From Streptococcus macacae NCTC 11558 (GTDB taxonomy: Bacteria; Bacillota; Bacilli; Lactobacillales; Streptococcaceae): a DNA stretch of 64,000 nt. Position 1 is the first letter of the stretch, and each line of letters begins with the position of its first letter. This document shows, in pieces, positions 55,419 through 63,872 of this stretch. The notes beneath the pieces are model-generated. The model made no database searches and was not told the origin of the DNA. It saw nothing but the letters and a program-made list of their open reading frames with translations. Location: positions 248,001 to 312,000 of the forward strand of contig NZ_AEUW02000001.1 in assembly GCF_000187995.2 (NCBI RefSeq), read 5' to 3'. The position numbers and the translations under genes are program-made.

Positions 55419-56346
55419 AAGATTTTTTCGTCATTTATGGCAGTCTATCAAGAATCTTAAACGTAATGGCTGGATGACTGTTGCAGCGGTTACTTCGGTA
55501 ACCATTACTTTAATATTAGCGGGTATTTTTGCAGCTTTTTTGCTAAATACGGAAAAACTAGCATCAGGTGTTGAAAAAAATGTGCAAATCAATACCTATC
55601 TGCAGGTGGATTCAAAAGATAATATGGAATCCTATGTGGATACAAATGACAATAATAAAAAGGTTAAAAATCCCGATTATCATAAGGTTTACGATAAGAT
55701 CAATCAAATCAGCGGAGTTAAGTCTATTACTTTTTCCGGAAAAGATGAGCAACTCGAAAAGCTGAAGAAAACTATGGGGGATGATTGGAATTTGTTTGAT
55801 GGAGATTCTAACCCCTTGTATGATGTTTATATTGTAAAAACGACTTCACCAAGTAAAGTAAAATCAGTAGCTAAGACGATTGAAAAAATAGAAGGTGTTG
55901 ATTCTGTTGTCTATGGCGGAACTGATACAGATCGTATTTTTGGAATGGCTAATTTTGTCCGTACTTGGGGATTGATTGGAACAGGACTTTTGGTCCTTGT
56001 TGCTGTCTTTCTTATTTCAAATACAGTTCGTATTACTATCCTTTCGCGCCGCAATGAAATTCAAATTATGCGACTTGTTGGTGCCAAAAATGGCTATATT
56101 AGAATGCCTTTCTTCTTTGAAGGAGCTTGGGTTGGTTTAATTGGAGCTATCATTCCGGCAGTAGTTGTATTTTATCTCTATCACTTTGCTTATACAAAAT
56201 TTAACCCAGATTTAGCCAATCAAAACTTGTCACTTTATGCGCCTAATCCTTTTATCTTCTATGTAATCGGTGCTATGTTTGTCATTGGCATTATTATTGG
56301 AGCTTTAGGATCAGTATTATCCATGAGACGTTTCTTGAAGATATAA
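55411..56346 (+). CDS. ftsX: Cell-division membrane protein FtsX
   Basis: 311 residues with four membrane helices: one near 23-45 and three in the last 130 residues (TGLLVLVAVFLISNTVRITI, GAWVGLIGAIIPAVVVFYL, FVIGIIIGALGSVLSM). The large extracellular loop between (NVQINTYLQVDSKDN) is the expected hydrolase-activating domain. The start at MIRRFFRHL fits the 8-base overlap with ftsE. Confidence 0.95.
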   Translation: MIRRFFRHLWQSIKNLKRNGWMTVAAVTSVTITLILAGIFAAFLLNTEKLASGVEKNVQINTYLQVDSKDNMESYVDTNDNNKKVKNPDYHKVYDKINQISGVKSITFSGKDEQLEKLKKTMGDDWNLFDGDSNPLYDVYIVKTTSPSKVKSVAKTIEKIEGVDSVVYGGTDTDRIFGMANFVRTWGLIGTGLLVLVAVFLISNTVRITILSRRNEIQIMRLVGAKNGYIRMPFFFEGAWVGLIGAIIPAVVVFYLYHFAYTKFNPDLANQNLSLYAPNPFIFYVIGAMFVIGIIIGALGSVLSMRRFLKI

Positions 56347-56371
56347 AAAAAGCCTTAAAAAGGCTTTTTTT
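56345..56371. terminator. Bidirectional terminator after ftsX
   Basis: AAAAAAAGCCTT-AAA-AAGGCTTTTTTT. Further AT-rich hairpins fill the rest of the 229-base gap; nothing coding is seen there. Confidence 0.85.
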
Positions 56372-56575
56372 GCTTGTAGACAATCTTATTTTTCAACATC
56401 AAAATTTTTTAGTTTCTATCAATTTTAGTTTTAATTTCTCTTATTTACGCGAGCAAAGCGAGCTCCAAAAGAAGATTTTATCTTCAATCTGAAAAGCCTT
56501 TTTTAAGGTTTTTTTGCTTGTTTTAGTAAACAAGTTTTAAAAAACTTGCATCAAGATAAGCAGCAGACATATTCG

Positions 56576-57220
56576 TCAATCATGATCATTGAAAAAAGGA
56601 TTAAAATTCTTTTCATGGGCAATTGTTGTCTCTTTGCCATGGCCAGGAAAGACACGGTAATAATTGGGCAGGGAAAAAAGATTTTTTCTGATACCAGCAA
56701 TCAATTCGTCATAGTTACTGGTTGGTAAGTCTGTGCGGCCGATAGTTTCTCGGAAAAGGGCATCCCCTGAAAAGACCATTTCTGCTTCTTGAAAAATAAA
56801 AGATACTCCTCCCCATGAGTGTCCTGGAGTTTCAACGACCTTAAATTGAAAACCGCTGATAGTGTATTCCTTTTCATAATGAAAATAAAAATCAGCAGGA
56901 GCAGCCACAACATCTTCCATATCATCATGGCGCGGTAAACCTGAGAGGTTATCCTTTGGGCTGGTTAGCCATGAAGCCTCTTTTTCTGAAACATAAACAG
57001 GTGGGTGATTATATTTTTCACGGACTAAATCAAGGCTCATGATATGATCATAGTGAGTATGCGTCAAGAGAATGGCGGCTACAGGTTTATTGATTTTTTG
57101 AAGAGTAGCTAGAATTTCTTCGCCATTGCTTCCTGGATCAATGACAAGGGCAGCCTGCTCATTAACAAGGTAATAAGTATTTTCTAAAGCTACCGTATTT
57201 AGGGTTTTAAATAGTTCCAT
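56576..57220 (-). CDS. MBL-fold hydrolase, glyoxalase II-like
   Basis: 214 residues. The metal motif is LLTHTHYDHIMS (HxHxDH). It continues with TPGHSWGG and GDALFRETIGRTDLP, close to the YcbL/glyoxalase II branch, and ends in VFPGHGKETT. It is cytoplasmic and may hydrolyse thioesters such as lactoylglutathione-type or related substrates; the natural one is unknown. The mRNA is predicted leaderless (TGATAAACT, six bases, ATG). Confidence 0.87.
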   Translation of the reverse strand: MELFKTLNTVALENTYYLVNEQAALVIDPGSNGEEILATLQKINKPVAAILLTHTHYDHIMSLDLVREKYNHPPVYVSEKEASWLTSPKDNLSGLPRHDDMEDVVAAPADFYFHYEKEYTISGFQFKVVETPGHSWGGVSFIFQEAEMVFSGDALFRETIGRTDLPTSNYDELIAGIRKNLFSLPNYYRVFPGHGKETTIAHEKNFNPFFNDHD

Positions 57221-57235
57221 ATCTCAAGTTTATCA
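57218..57235 (-). promoter_or_regulatory. Extended -10, leaderless start of the MBL gene
   Basis: Minus strand TGATAAACT (-10 at 57227-57232), six bases, then ATG. No ribosome site. Confidence 0.6.
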
Positions 57236-57282
57236 AAAAATAAAGCAATTGAAAAATGAAAAGTTAAGGTTTTAGTTTTTGT

Positions 57283-57311
57283 TTGACAACGTTTTCACAA
57301 AAGTATATACT
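57283..57311 (+). promoter_or_regulatory. butA promoter with overlapping cre-like site
   Basis: TTGACA (57283-57288), a 17-base spacer, TATACT (57306-57311). TGACAACGTTTTCA at 57284-57297 matches the catabolite-responsive element consensus except one position and covers the -35 and spacer. CcpA repression is therefore inferred. Confidence 0.7.
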
Positions 57312-57337
57312 AGCAAATAATAAAGGAGGTATCTTAA

Positions 57338-58102
<765 letters not shown>

Positions 58103-58112
58103 GTTATATCAA

Positions 58113-58136
58113 AAGAGACCGAAAGGTCTTTTTTTG
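58113..58136 (+). terminator. Terminator of butA
   Basis: AGACC-GAAA-GGTCT with a T-run of seven. Confidence 0.85.
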
Positions 58137-58233
58137 CTGCAGTAGAGCACTAAATAATCTGAACATTTTGACATTTCCGTAGAATTATCCTCCAAATTGT
58201 GCTAGACTAAAGAAGTAAAAGTTAGGAAGGACA

Positions 58234-59424
58234 GTGGATAGTCTTATGGATAGAAATTTAAATTTTGTAATGATTTCACCGCATTTTCCAGCCAATTTTG
58301 AGACCTTTGCGCATCGTTTATCTGAAAATGGCTTTAATACATTAGGGATTGCAGATGCTCCTTATGAGGAACTGACACAGGGCCTGCGCGATCATTTGAC
58401 AGAATATTACCGCGTAGATAATATGGAAGATTATGATCAGGTTTACCGCGCAGTAGCTTATTTTGCCCATAAATACGGCAGGATTGATCGTATTGAGTCT
58501 CATAATGAATACTGGTTAGAATTAGATGCCCGCTTACGGACGGATTTTAATGTCTTCGGCTATAAAACTAAAGATATGCTGTCCATCAAAACCAAAGCGC
58601 AAATGAAGACAATCTTTCAAAAGATAGGTATTGCGGTTGCTTGCGGCCGTGTTTTTACTAGTGCTGCAGACGCTCGTACTTTAGCTAAGGAACTTGGTTT
58701 TCCTCTTATCATAAAACCTAATTCAGGCGTTGGTGCCTCAGATACCTATAAAGTGAAATCCGAAGCGGAACTGGAGAATTTTTTAAAACAGCAAAATCCA
58801 GCTGTTGAGTATATCATGGAGGAATTTATAGACGGTGACATTGTTACTTTTGATGGTTTGACAGATCATGAAGGAAATATTGTCTTTTATTCCAGTTTAG
58901 AATATTCAGAAGCCGTACTGGATATGGTTGATAAGGATGATGACATGTTTTATTATGTTCCGCGGGATATCTCACCAGAGCTTGTCCGCTTAGGTCAAAA
59001 ATGTGTTGAGGCTTTTAATGTTAAAGAACGTTTTTTCCATTTCGAATTTTTTCGAACTAAAAAAACAAAAGATTTAATGGCGCTTGAGATCAATTGCCGG
59101 CCGCCAGGTGGCTTGACGATTGATATGTGGAATTATGCCAATGATTTTGACGTTTTCAATGAATATGCGCATATTGTCAAAGATAATCGTTTTGAAGCAA
59201 GGATCACACATCCCTATAATGTAGTTTATATTTCGCGTAAGGCAAATAAAAATTATGCGCATTCAATTGATGATATAAAAGCAAACTATGGGGAAGCTAT
59301 TATTGATATTGAAACGGTCCCAGGAATTTTTGCTAAGATTATGGGAGAAGTAGGGATTTTAGCACGCACTCAGACGATGGAAGACATGCGCACTATTATT
59401 CAGTACGCTCAGGAAAAAGCTTAG
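58234..59424 (+). CDS. ATP-grasp carboxylate-amine ligase-like protein
   Basis: 396 residues. The ATP-grasp fold is visible: FPLIIKPNSGVGASDTYKV (Lys-binding strand), EYIMEEFIDGDIVTFDG, and MALEINCRPPGGLTIDMW (metal-binding Glu/Asn). It probably joins a carboxylate and an amine through an acyl phosphate; the substrates are unknown. Either the GTG at 58234 (AGGAAGG four bases away) or the ATG at 58246 could be the start. An esterase gene follows 15 bases later, so the two are an operon. Confidence 0.78.
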   Translation: MDSLMDRNLNFVMISPHFPANFETFAHRLSENGFNTLGIADAPYEELTQGLRDHLTEYYRVDNMEDYDQVYRAVAYFAHKYGRIDRIESHNEYWLELDARLRTDFNVFGYKTKDMLSIKTKAQMKTIFQKIGIAVACGRVFTSAADARTLAKELGFPLIIKPNSGVGASDTYKVKSEAELENFLKQQNPAVEYIMEEFIDGDIVTFDGLTDHEGNIVFYSSLEYSEAVLDMVDKDDDMFYYVPRDISPELVRLGQKCVEAFNVKERFFHFEFFRTKKTKDLMALEINCRPPGGLTIDMWNYANDFDVFNEYAHIVKDNRFEARITHPYNVVYISRKANKNYAHSIDDIKANYGEAIIDIETVPGIFAKIMGEVGILARTQTMEDMRTIIQYAQEKA

Positions 59425-59439
59425 AAAGGAAAAAAGATA

Positions 59440-60192
59440 ATGCATTTTGAAAGAAGAAGCCACTGGAGCGGTGAACTAGGCCGTGAAATGTATTTTAATA
59501 TTTACGGGCATGCGGGGAAACCAGTTATTGTCTTTCCGTCATCTGGCGGCAGTCAAAATGAATATGGCGATTTTGGGATGATTGAGGCTTGTCAGAGTTT
59601 TATTGACAGAGGACTTGTGCAGTTTTATACACCAGATTCTATAGATCGAGAATCTTGGCTGGCAGAAAGTAAATCAGGACATGATATGGCTTTGGCCCAC
59701 GAGGCTTATGATCGTTATATCATTCATGAGTTGGCAGCTTTGATTCGCTATGAATCAGACTGGCAAGGACCTATGATGGCGACAGGATGCTCGATGGGAG
59801 CCTTCCATACGGTTAATTTTGCACTGCGCCATCCGGATTTATTTGACGTTTCCATCGCCTTATCTGGTGTTTATGATGCACGCTTTTTTACAGGCGAGTA
59901 CTATGGCGATCCATTCGTTTATTATAATTCTCCCATTGATTATCTATGGAATCAGGAAGATCCTTGGTTTTTGGACCGTTACCGTCAAAATCATTTTATT
60001 ATAGCTGTCGGTCAAGGGGCTTGGGAGGCTCCTCATGTAGTTGATACACTGCGTCTAAAAGAGGCCTTTGAAGCTAAGTCTATACCAGCCTGGTTTGATT
60101 TTTGGGGAAATGATGTCGCGCATGATTGGGAATGGTGGCGTGTCCAGATGCCTTATTTCTTAGGAAAATTGGAAGAAGAAGGGCAGATTTAA
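59440..60192 (+). CDS. Putative esterase (alpha/beta hydrolase)
   Basis: 250 residues similar to the esterase D-type family. The nucleophile elbow is TGCSMGAFH (Ser118), the N-terminal strand VIVFPSSGGSQNEYG provides an oxyanion hole, and the C-terminal DVAHDWEWW supplies a histidine. No signal peptide. It is cotranscribed with the ATP-grasp gene, so it may release or tailor that enzyme's product (inference). Confidence 0.78.
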   Translation: MHFERRSHWSGELGREMYFNIYGHAGKPVIVFPSSGGSQNEYGDFGMIEACQSFIDRGLVQFYTPDSIDRESWLAESKSGHDMALAHEAYDRYIIHELAALIRYESDWQGPMMATGCSMGAFHTVNFALRHPDLFDVSIALSGVYDARFFTGEYYGDPFVYYNSPIDYLWNQEDPWFLDRYRQNHFIIAVGQGAWEAPHVVDTLRLKEAFEAKSIPAWFDFWGNDVAHDWEWWRVQMPYFLGKLEEEGQI

Positions 60193-60239
60193 AAAACAGC
60201 CAGATAGTTAAAAACATAAAAAATAGCGAAGGAAAAAGT

Positions 60240-60316
60240 ATGGCAAAAGGGAGTGAGACAAAAATCGATCAGACGAAGCCTTCGATTTTCCAGCAAGTCC
60301 CAGTCTCTTTTGCCAT
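60240..60316. repeat. Dispersed GTGAGAC/GTCTC hairpin repeat
   Basis: ATGGCAAAAGGGAGTGAGAC at the left pairs imperfectly with CCCAGTCTCTTTTGCCAT at the right; AATCGA/TCGATT pairs inside. It is the second copy of the repeat type at 40904-40964 and marks the border between housekeeping genes and the effector locus. Confidence 0.6.
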
Positions 60317-60403
60317 AGATTATTTTAAAAGTGTAATTCGTTTAAAAACAGAAAAACTTCATTAAGACTTAATTCATTTATAATAAGGTATAAAGGAGGT
60401 TCT

Positions 60404-61018
60404 ATGACAGCTAATAAAAAGCAGCATCAAGTATTATGGATAGTATTAGGCAGTCTTTTGGGAGTTATTATATTAATTGCAGGCGTTATAGGAGGGAAAT
60501 ATTATATGGACAAACAAAGAGCAAGAGAGCTTTATCAACATGGTTTTCGCTTGTATGAAGAACAAATCGCGACATATCTTAAAGAGCATTATTCAGGCAT
60601 TAAAAAAATAGAATTTTCGCCTATATTTATCCGAAGAGGCGGCATGTCGAATGCCAATATTGTACCTGTTATTTATGATGAGTATGGTCATAGAGAAATA
60701 TTAGGAGATTCTGGGAAATTAGATGGTATGAGGTCCTATGGCCTTTCAAACGGTATTGAACTTGATTTTGATGGTGCGACAGGTAAGAAAATTATCGTTC
60801 TAGATGACAATGATAAAAAAGATTTAGAAGTTCAAGACTATGATCATTTACCTGATAAAGCAAAATGGGATTCAGAGATATATATAGATGAAAATATTTT
60901 GAAACTTGTTAAACAAGGCCATTTAAAAGGAATAAAAAAAGACTCCAAAGGAAGTCCTAATGCAAGGACTGTCTATAATCTAGAAATTAAAGAAGGTGAG
61001 TATTGGAAATGGCACTGA
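60404..61018 (+). CDS. One-pass membrane protein, putative immunity protein (module 1)
   Basis: 204 residues: a short basic N-terminus, one membrane helix (VLWIVLGSLLGVIILIAGVI, residues about 11-30), then a soluble, likely extracellular domain (GFRLYEEQIATYLKEHYSGI, KIEFSPIF, LSNGIELDFDG). It is homologous to the protein at 61830. Its stop overlaps the lipase start by exactly 10 bases, as in the second module. It resembles small anchored Firmicutes proteins of the DUF1433 kind, but I am not certain. An outward-facing immunity role is an inference from context. AAAGGAGG precedes the ATG. Confidence 0.65.
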   Translation: MTANKKQHQVLWIVLGSLLGVIILIAGVIGGKYYMDKQRARELYQHGFRLYEEQIATYLKEHYSGIKKIEFSPIFIRRGGMSNANIVPVIYDEYGHREILGDSGKLDGMRSYGLSNGIELDFDGATGKKIIVLDDNDKKDLEVQDYDHLPDKAKWDSEIYIDENILKLVKQGHLKGIKKDSKGSPNARTVYNLEIKEGEYWKWH

Positions 61019-61734
61019 CAGATAAGCAAATGCAGTATTTACAAGGTCAAATACAAAAGTATTGTCAAGATGATATTAAAACAATAATAACTAACGAGAA
61101 AACAGGAGAGAAGTATAAAGTAATAAATAAAGTTGATGACACCACTCAAGCCATAGCTGTTGCACCAGTAAAGAAAGATGGCTCGGTTGATTACAGCCAA
61201 ACGTCTATTGCTGTCTATGGCACCCAGCCGGGACTGAATACTTCAACAGGCAATGCGATTAAGGCTTTCGGCGGCATGACGCCTCAGTACAGTGATATTA
61301 AAAAGTTTTATGATAAAACCGCCAAGAAGGTCAGTAAGCATGAGGGCATGATTTCTAATATGTCGGGCTACAGTCAGTCTGGTCCCGCCGTCGCTAAGGT
61401 GGCAGCCCAGCATAAGGTAGGGAAGATTACCAATTTTGCGGACTGGGGAGCTCAGGCAGCTTATGACCATGGCGATATCACTAAGAAAGAAAAGGCCTAC
61501 CTAGATAAGCATGCGACTGTCTACACGGATTCCGATAAAGATCTGACCTGGGCGAATAAGGGCGGCAAAATTCCCTATGGAAAGCAGGCCGTTGTTGAAG
61601 GGAAACACGACCTCAATCCTATAGGAGACCATGACTACGCTTATGCCCAAATCAAAGGCAACGGTCCTGATATCAACTGGTATATTAAACACCATCAGTT
61701 TTGCTCGGGCATGACGAAAGCACAGTCCGTTTAA
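61009..61734 (+). CDS. Lipase-like toxin-domain protein without export domain (module 1)
   Basis: 241 residues of an alpha/beta-hydrolase-like domain. The nucleophile motif is SGYSQSGPAVAKVAA (Ser122), followed by KITNFADWGAQ. Asp in YTDSDKDLTW and His in WYIKHHQFCSGM are triad candidates. It aligns over its whole length with residues 1-250 of the protein at 62456, then stops after GMTKAQSV where that protein continues into its helical domain. The ATG at 61009 is used because the MALTD start is shared. Codon composition in the middle and 3' part is more GC-rich than in module 2, so the copies are not a recent duplication. Confidence 0.7.
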   Translation: MALTDKQMQYLQGQIQKYCQDDIKTIITNEKTGEKYKVINKVDDTTQAIAVAPVKKDGSVDYSQTSIAVYGTQPGLNTSTGNAIKAFGGMTPQYSDIKKFYDKTAKKVSKHEGMISNMSGYSQSGPAVAKVAAQHKVGKITNFADWGAQAAYDHGDITKKEKAYLDKHATVYTDSDKDLTWANKGGKIPYGKQAVVEGKHDLNPIGDHDYAYAQIKGNGPDINWYIKHHQFCSGMTKAQSV

Positions 61735-61829
61735 AGACGGGAATGTTCTTCATTAAAGCTTTTTTTATGCTATACTATAAGGGAACTACCCCTTAGTTCA
61801 TTTGTAAAATAACATAAAGGCGGTTTATT

Positions 61830-62465
61830 ATGGTAAGAAAGAAAACAAGGTCCAAAGCCTTATGGATAGGGTTTGGCAGCTTCATTGGTATGATTATCCT
61901 TATTTTAGGGATTATAGGAGGAAACAAATACATGACTTATCAAAAAGAGAAACAAAAACAGCTAGCGAAAGACCATGCCTTGTATAAACATGGCTTTCGT
62001 CTCTTGGAAGAGCAACTGGCCACCTACATTAAAGAGCACTACGAAGGAGTGCGTAAGATTGAATTTTCTCCCATTTTTGAGGATGGTGGGGATGGCTATA
62101 GTATGCATACATTGGATATTGTGCTAGCTATCCATGATAATTATGGAAATCGAGCAGTTATGAAGAGAAAAATCAATGAATCTTTTGGGCTAAGTGAAGG
62201 ATTATCTTTAGATTTTGATGGTGTGGGAAAGGAAGTTATTGAATTAAAGAAGTACGATAGTAATGAAGTCATTGATGTATCGGGTTATGAACACTTACCA
62301 GAAAATGCTAAGTTAAGTAGTTATCATTTTTTTGATGAACTGATGGGAATTCTAGTACAGACGGATCAGCTTAAAGGTATTCAAAAATCGAATAATGGTA
62401 GCCCAGATGCAGAAGTTGTATACAATTTAGACATTAAAAGAGGAGATTATACTAAATGGCGTTAA
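61830..62465 (+). CDS. One-pass membrane protein, putative immunity protein (module 2)
   Basis: 211 residues, same plan as the protein at 60404: membrane helix (LWIGFGSFIGMIILILGIIG), then GFRLLEEQLATYIKEHYEGV, KIEFSPIFEDG and LSEGLSLDFDG. The two share clear similarity through most of their length, with divergence in the middle as expected for specificity variants. The ribosome site is weak (AAAGGCGG). Its stop overlaps the lipase ATG by 10 bases. Confidence 0.65.
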   Translation: MVRKKTRSKALWIGFGSFIGMIILILGIIGGNKYMTYQKEKQKQLAKDHALYKHGFRLLEEQLATYIKEHYEGVRKIEFSPIFEDGGDGYSMHTLDIVLAIHDNYGNRAVMKRKINESFGLSEGLSLDFDGVGKEVIELKKYDSNEVIDVSGYEHLPENAKLSSYHFFDELMGILVQTDQLKGIQKSNNGSPDAEVVYNLDIKRGDYTKWR

Positions 62466-63859
62466 CAGATGAACAAATGCAGGATTTGCAGAAAGAAGCA
62501 AAGGTAAATTCTGCTACTCTTAGAGAAGGTGATCCACTTCACGTTGAAGGGAAAGATTATAAAGTTGTTGCTTCTACCGGATCAGGCAGTGTTACTCAAG
62601 GAATCTCTGTAGCCCCTGTTGACAAAAATGGAAATGCTGATTACTCTCAAACGGCCGTCGTTGTCGCAGGAACTCAGCCCCCCGGAGATAAAAATGGTAA
62701 TGGGCTATTGCCTGAGCTTGGTTCGTTTTTCAATGCTGTTGGTGCCAGAGGGCATATGACCAGCCAATATGGGGATGTTGAGGCATTATATGAGACGACT
62801 GAAAAAAATCTTAAAGGCAAAAACAATGCAGGGATCACTAACATGTCTGGCTTTAGTCAATCTGGCCCTGCTGTTGCCAAAGTTGCCGCTGAACATAAAG
62901 TTGGTAAGATTACAAATTTTATGGATTGGGGCAGTGAAGCAGCCTTAATGGATGATGCTGGGGCACCTCGAGAGGCTAATGATATCACTAAAGAGGAGAA
63001 AAAATGGATTAATAAACATGCCCATGTCTACTCTGATTCAGGAAAAGATGTCACTGAATATGATGGCGGTGATGGTGAAATAGCCTATGGAAAAGTGAAA
63101 ACATTTGAGGGGAAAGATCACGATACGCAAGCACCTCGTATTAAAGGAAATGGATTGGATGTTGATTGGTATGTCAAACATCACAAATTTTGTTCTGGCA
63201 TGACGAAAGAGCAGGTTAAAGAAGTTTCTAAGTATAAGGCTGCACATGATAGTAAAAAATCTAAAAAAGACGCTGACGACTATGTCAAAGAGTACCAAAA
63301 AAAGTACGGCGACTATGCCAAAAAGAAAACGTCTAAAATCAAGAACAAAGGTAAAATCAAGGCTAAGCCAACCTCGGCAACTTCACTGCATCTCAAGCAT
63401 AAGTTCGGCCAAAAGCTAGACTTTAAAGACCTGCTCAGGCACTATCAGGGAGCGCAAGGCTCTAAGCGGATATTATTAAGAAAAGCTCTGCTCTTTGCGG
63501 GCCTCTCCGCAGCAATTGAAGATGTCGGCGATCTCACCAAGAAGGTGCAGCAGCTGATGGACCAGTCCAAGGAAGATATCAAGGAGACGGTTGAAGAGAC
63601 GCGCGCTAAGGCCTTTGATTTTGCTCAGGAATTGGACGCTGCGGAAGTGGAATCGCTTTTAGCTGAGATTGACTTTAACCGTATCTGGTCTGAAGGCATT
63701 GAATCTGAGAATATCGCCCAAGCTAAAAATTTTGCGGCCAAAGTTGAGGCGTTAGGCCAGAAGGTTTTATCAGCTGGCGATGCTATTGAAGAAGCCGATC
63801 AAGGAGCAGCCGAGAAGGTCGTCGTCTTTAACGAGGCCGTCATTAGCGACTTTAATTAA
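62456..63859 (+). CDS. Lipase with C-terminal helical (reverse LXG-like) domain
   Basis: 467 residues. Residues 1-250 are lipase-like: SGFSQSGPAVAKVAA with Ser134, SGKDVTEYDG with Asp198, and YVKHHKFCSGM with His242/His243. Residues 250-310 are a Lys-rich linker. Residues 310-467 are almost entirely helical (AIEDVGDLTKKVQQLMDQSK, then EVESLLAEIDFNRIW). There is no Sec signal. N-terminal lipase plus C-terminal helical targeting domain is the plan of TslA of Staphylococcus aureus, a type VII secretion lipase with a reversed LXG arrangement. The match is architectural and not a proven homology. A small helical gene follows 13 bases later. Confidence 0.72.
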   Translation: MALTDEQMQDLQKEAKVNSATLREGDPLHVEGKDYKVVASTGSGSVTQGISVAPVDKNGNADYSQTAVVVAGTQPPGDKNGNGLLPELGSFFNAVGARGHMTSQYGDVEALYETTEKNLKGKNNAGITNMSGFSQSGPAVAKVAAEHKVGKITNFMDWGSEAALMDDAGAPREANDITKEEKKWINKHAHVYSDSGKDVTEYDGGDGEIAYGKVKTFEGKDHDTQAPRIKGNGLDVDWYVKHHKFCSGMTKEQVKEVSKYKAAHDSKKSKKDADDYVKEYQKKYGDYAKKKTSKIKNKGKIKAKPTSATSLHLKHKFGQKLDFKDLLRHYQGAQGSKRILLRKALLFAGLSAAIEDVGDLTKKVQQLMDQSKEDIKETVEETRAKAFDFAQELDAAEVESLLAEIDFNRIWSEGIESENIAQAKNFAAKVEALGQKVLSAGDAIEEADQGAAEKVVVFNEAVISDFN

Positions 63860-63872
63860 GGAGATGACAGAA

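Noticed and set aside
60240-60365. 41-codon frame MAKGSETKIDQ...
   Set aside because: It begins in the inverted repeat at 60240-60316, so the frame is probably a by-product of that repeat, despite GAAGGA before the ATG.
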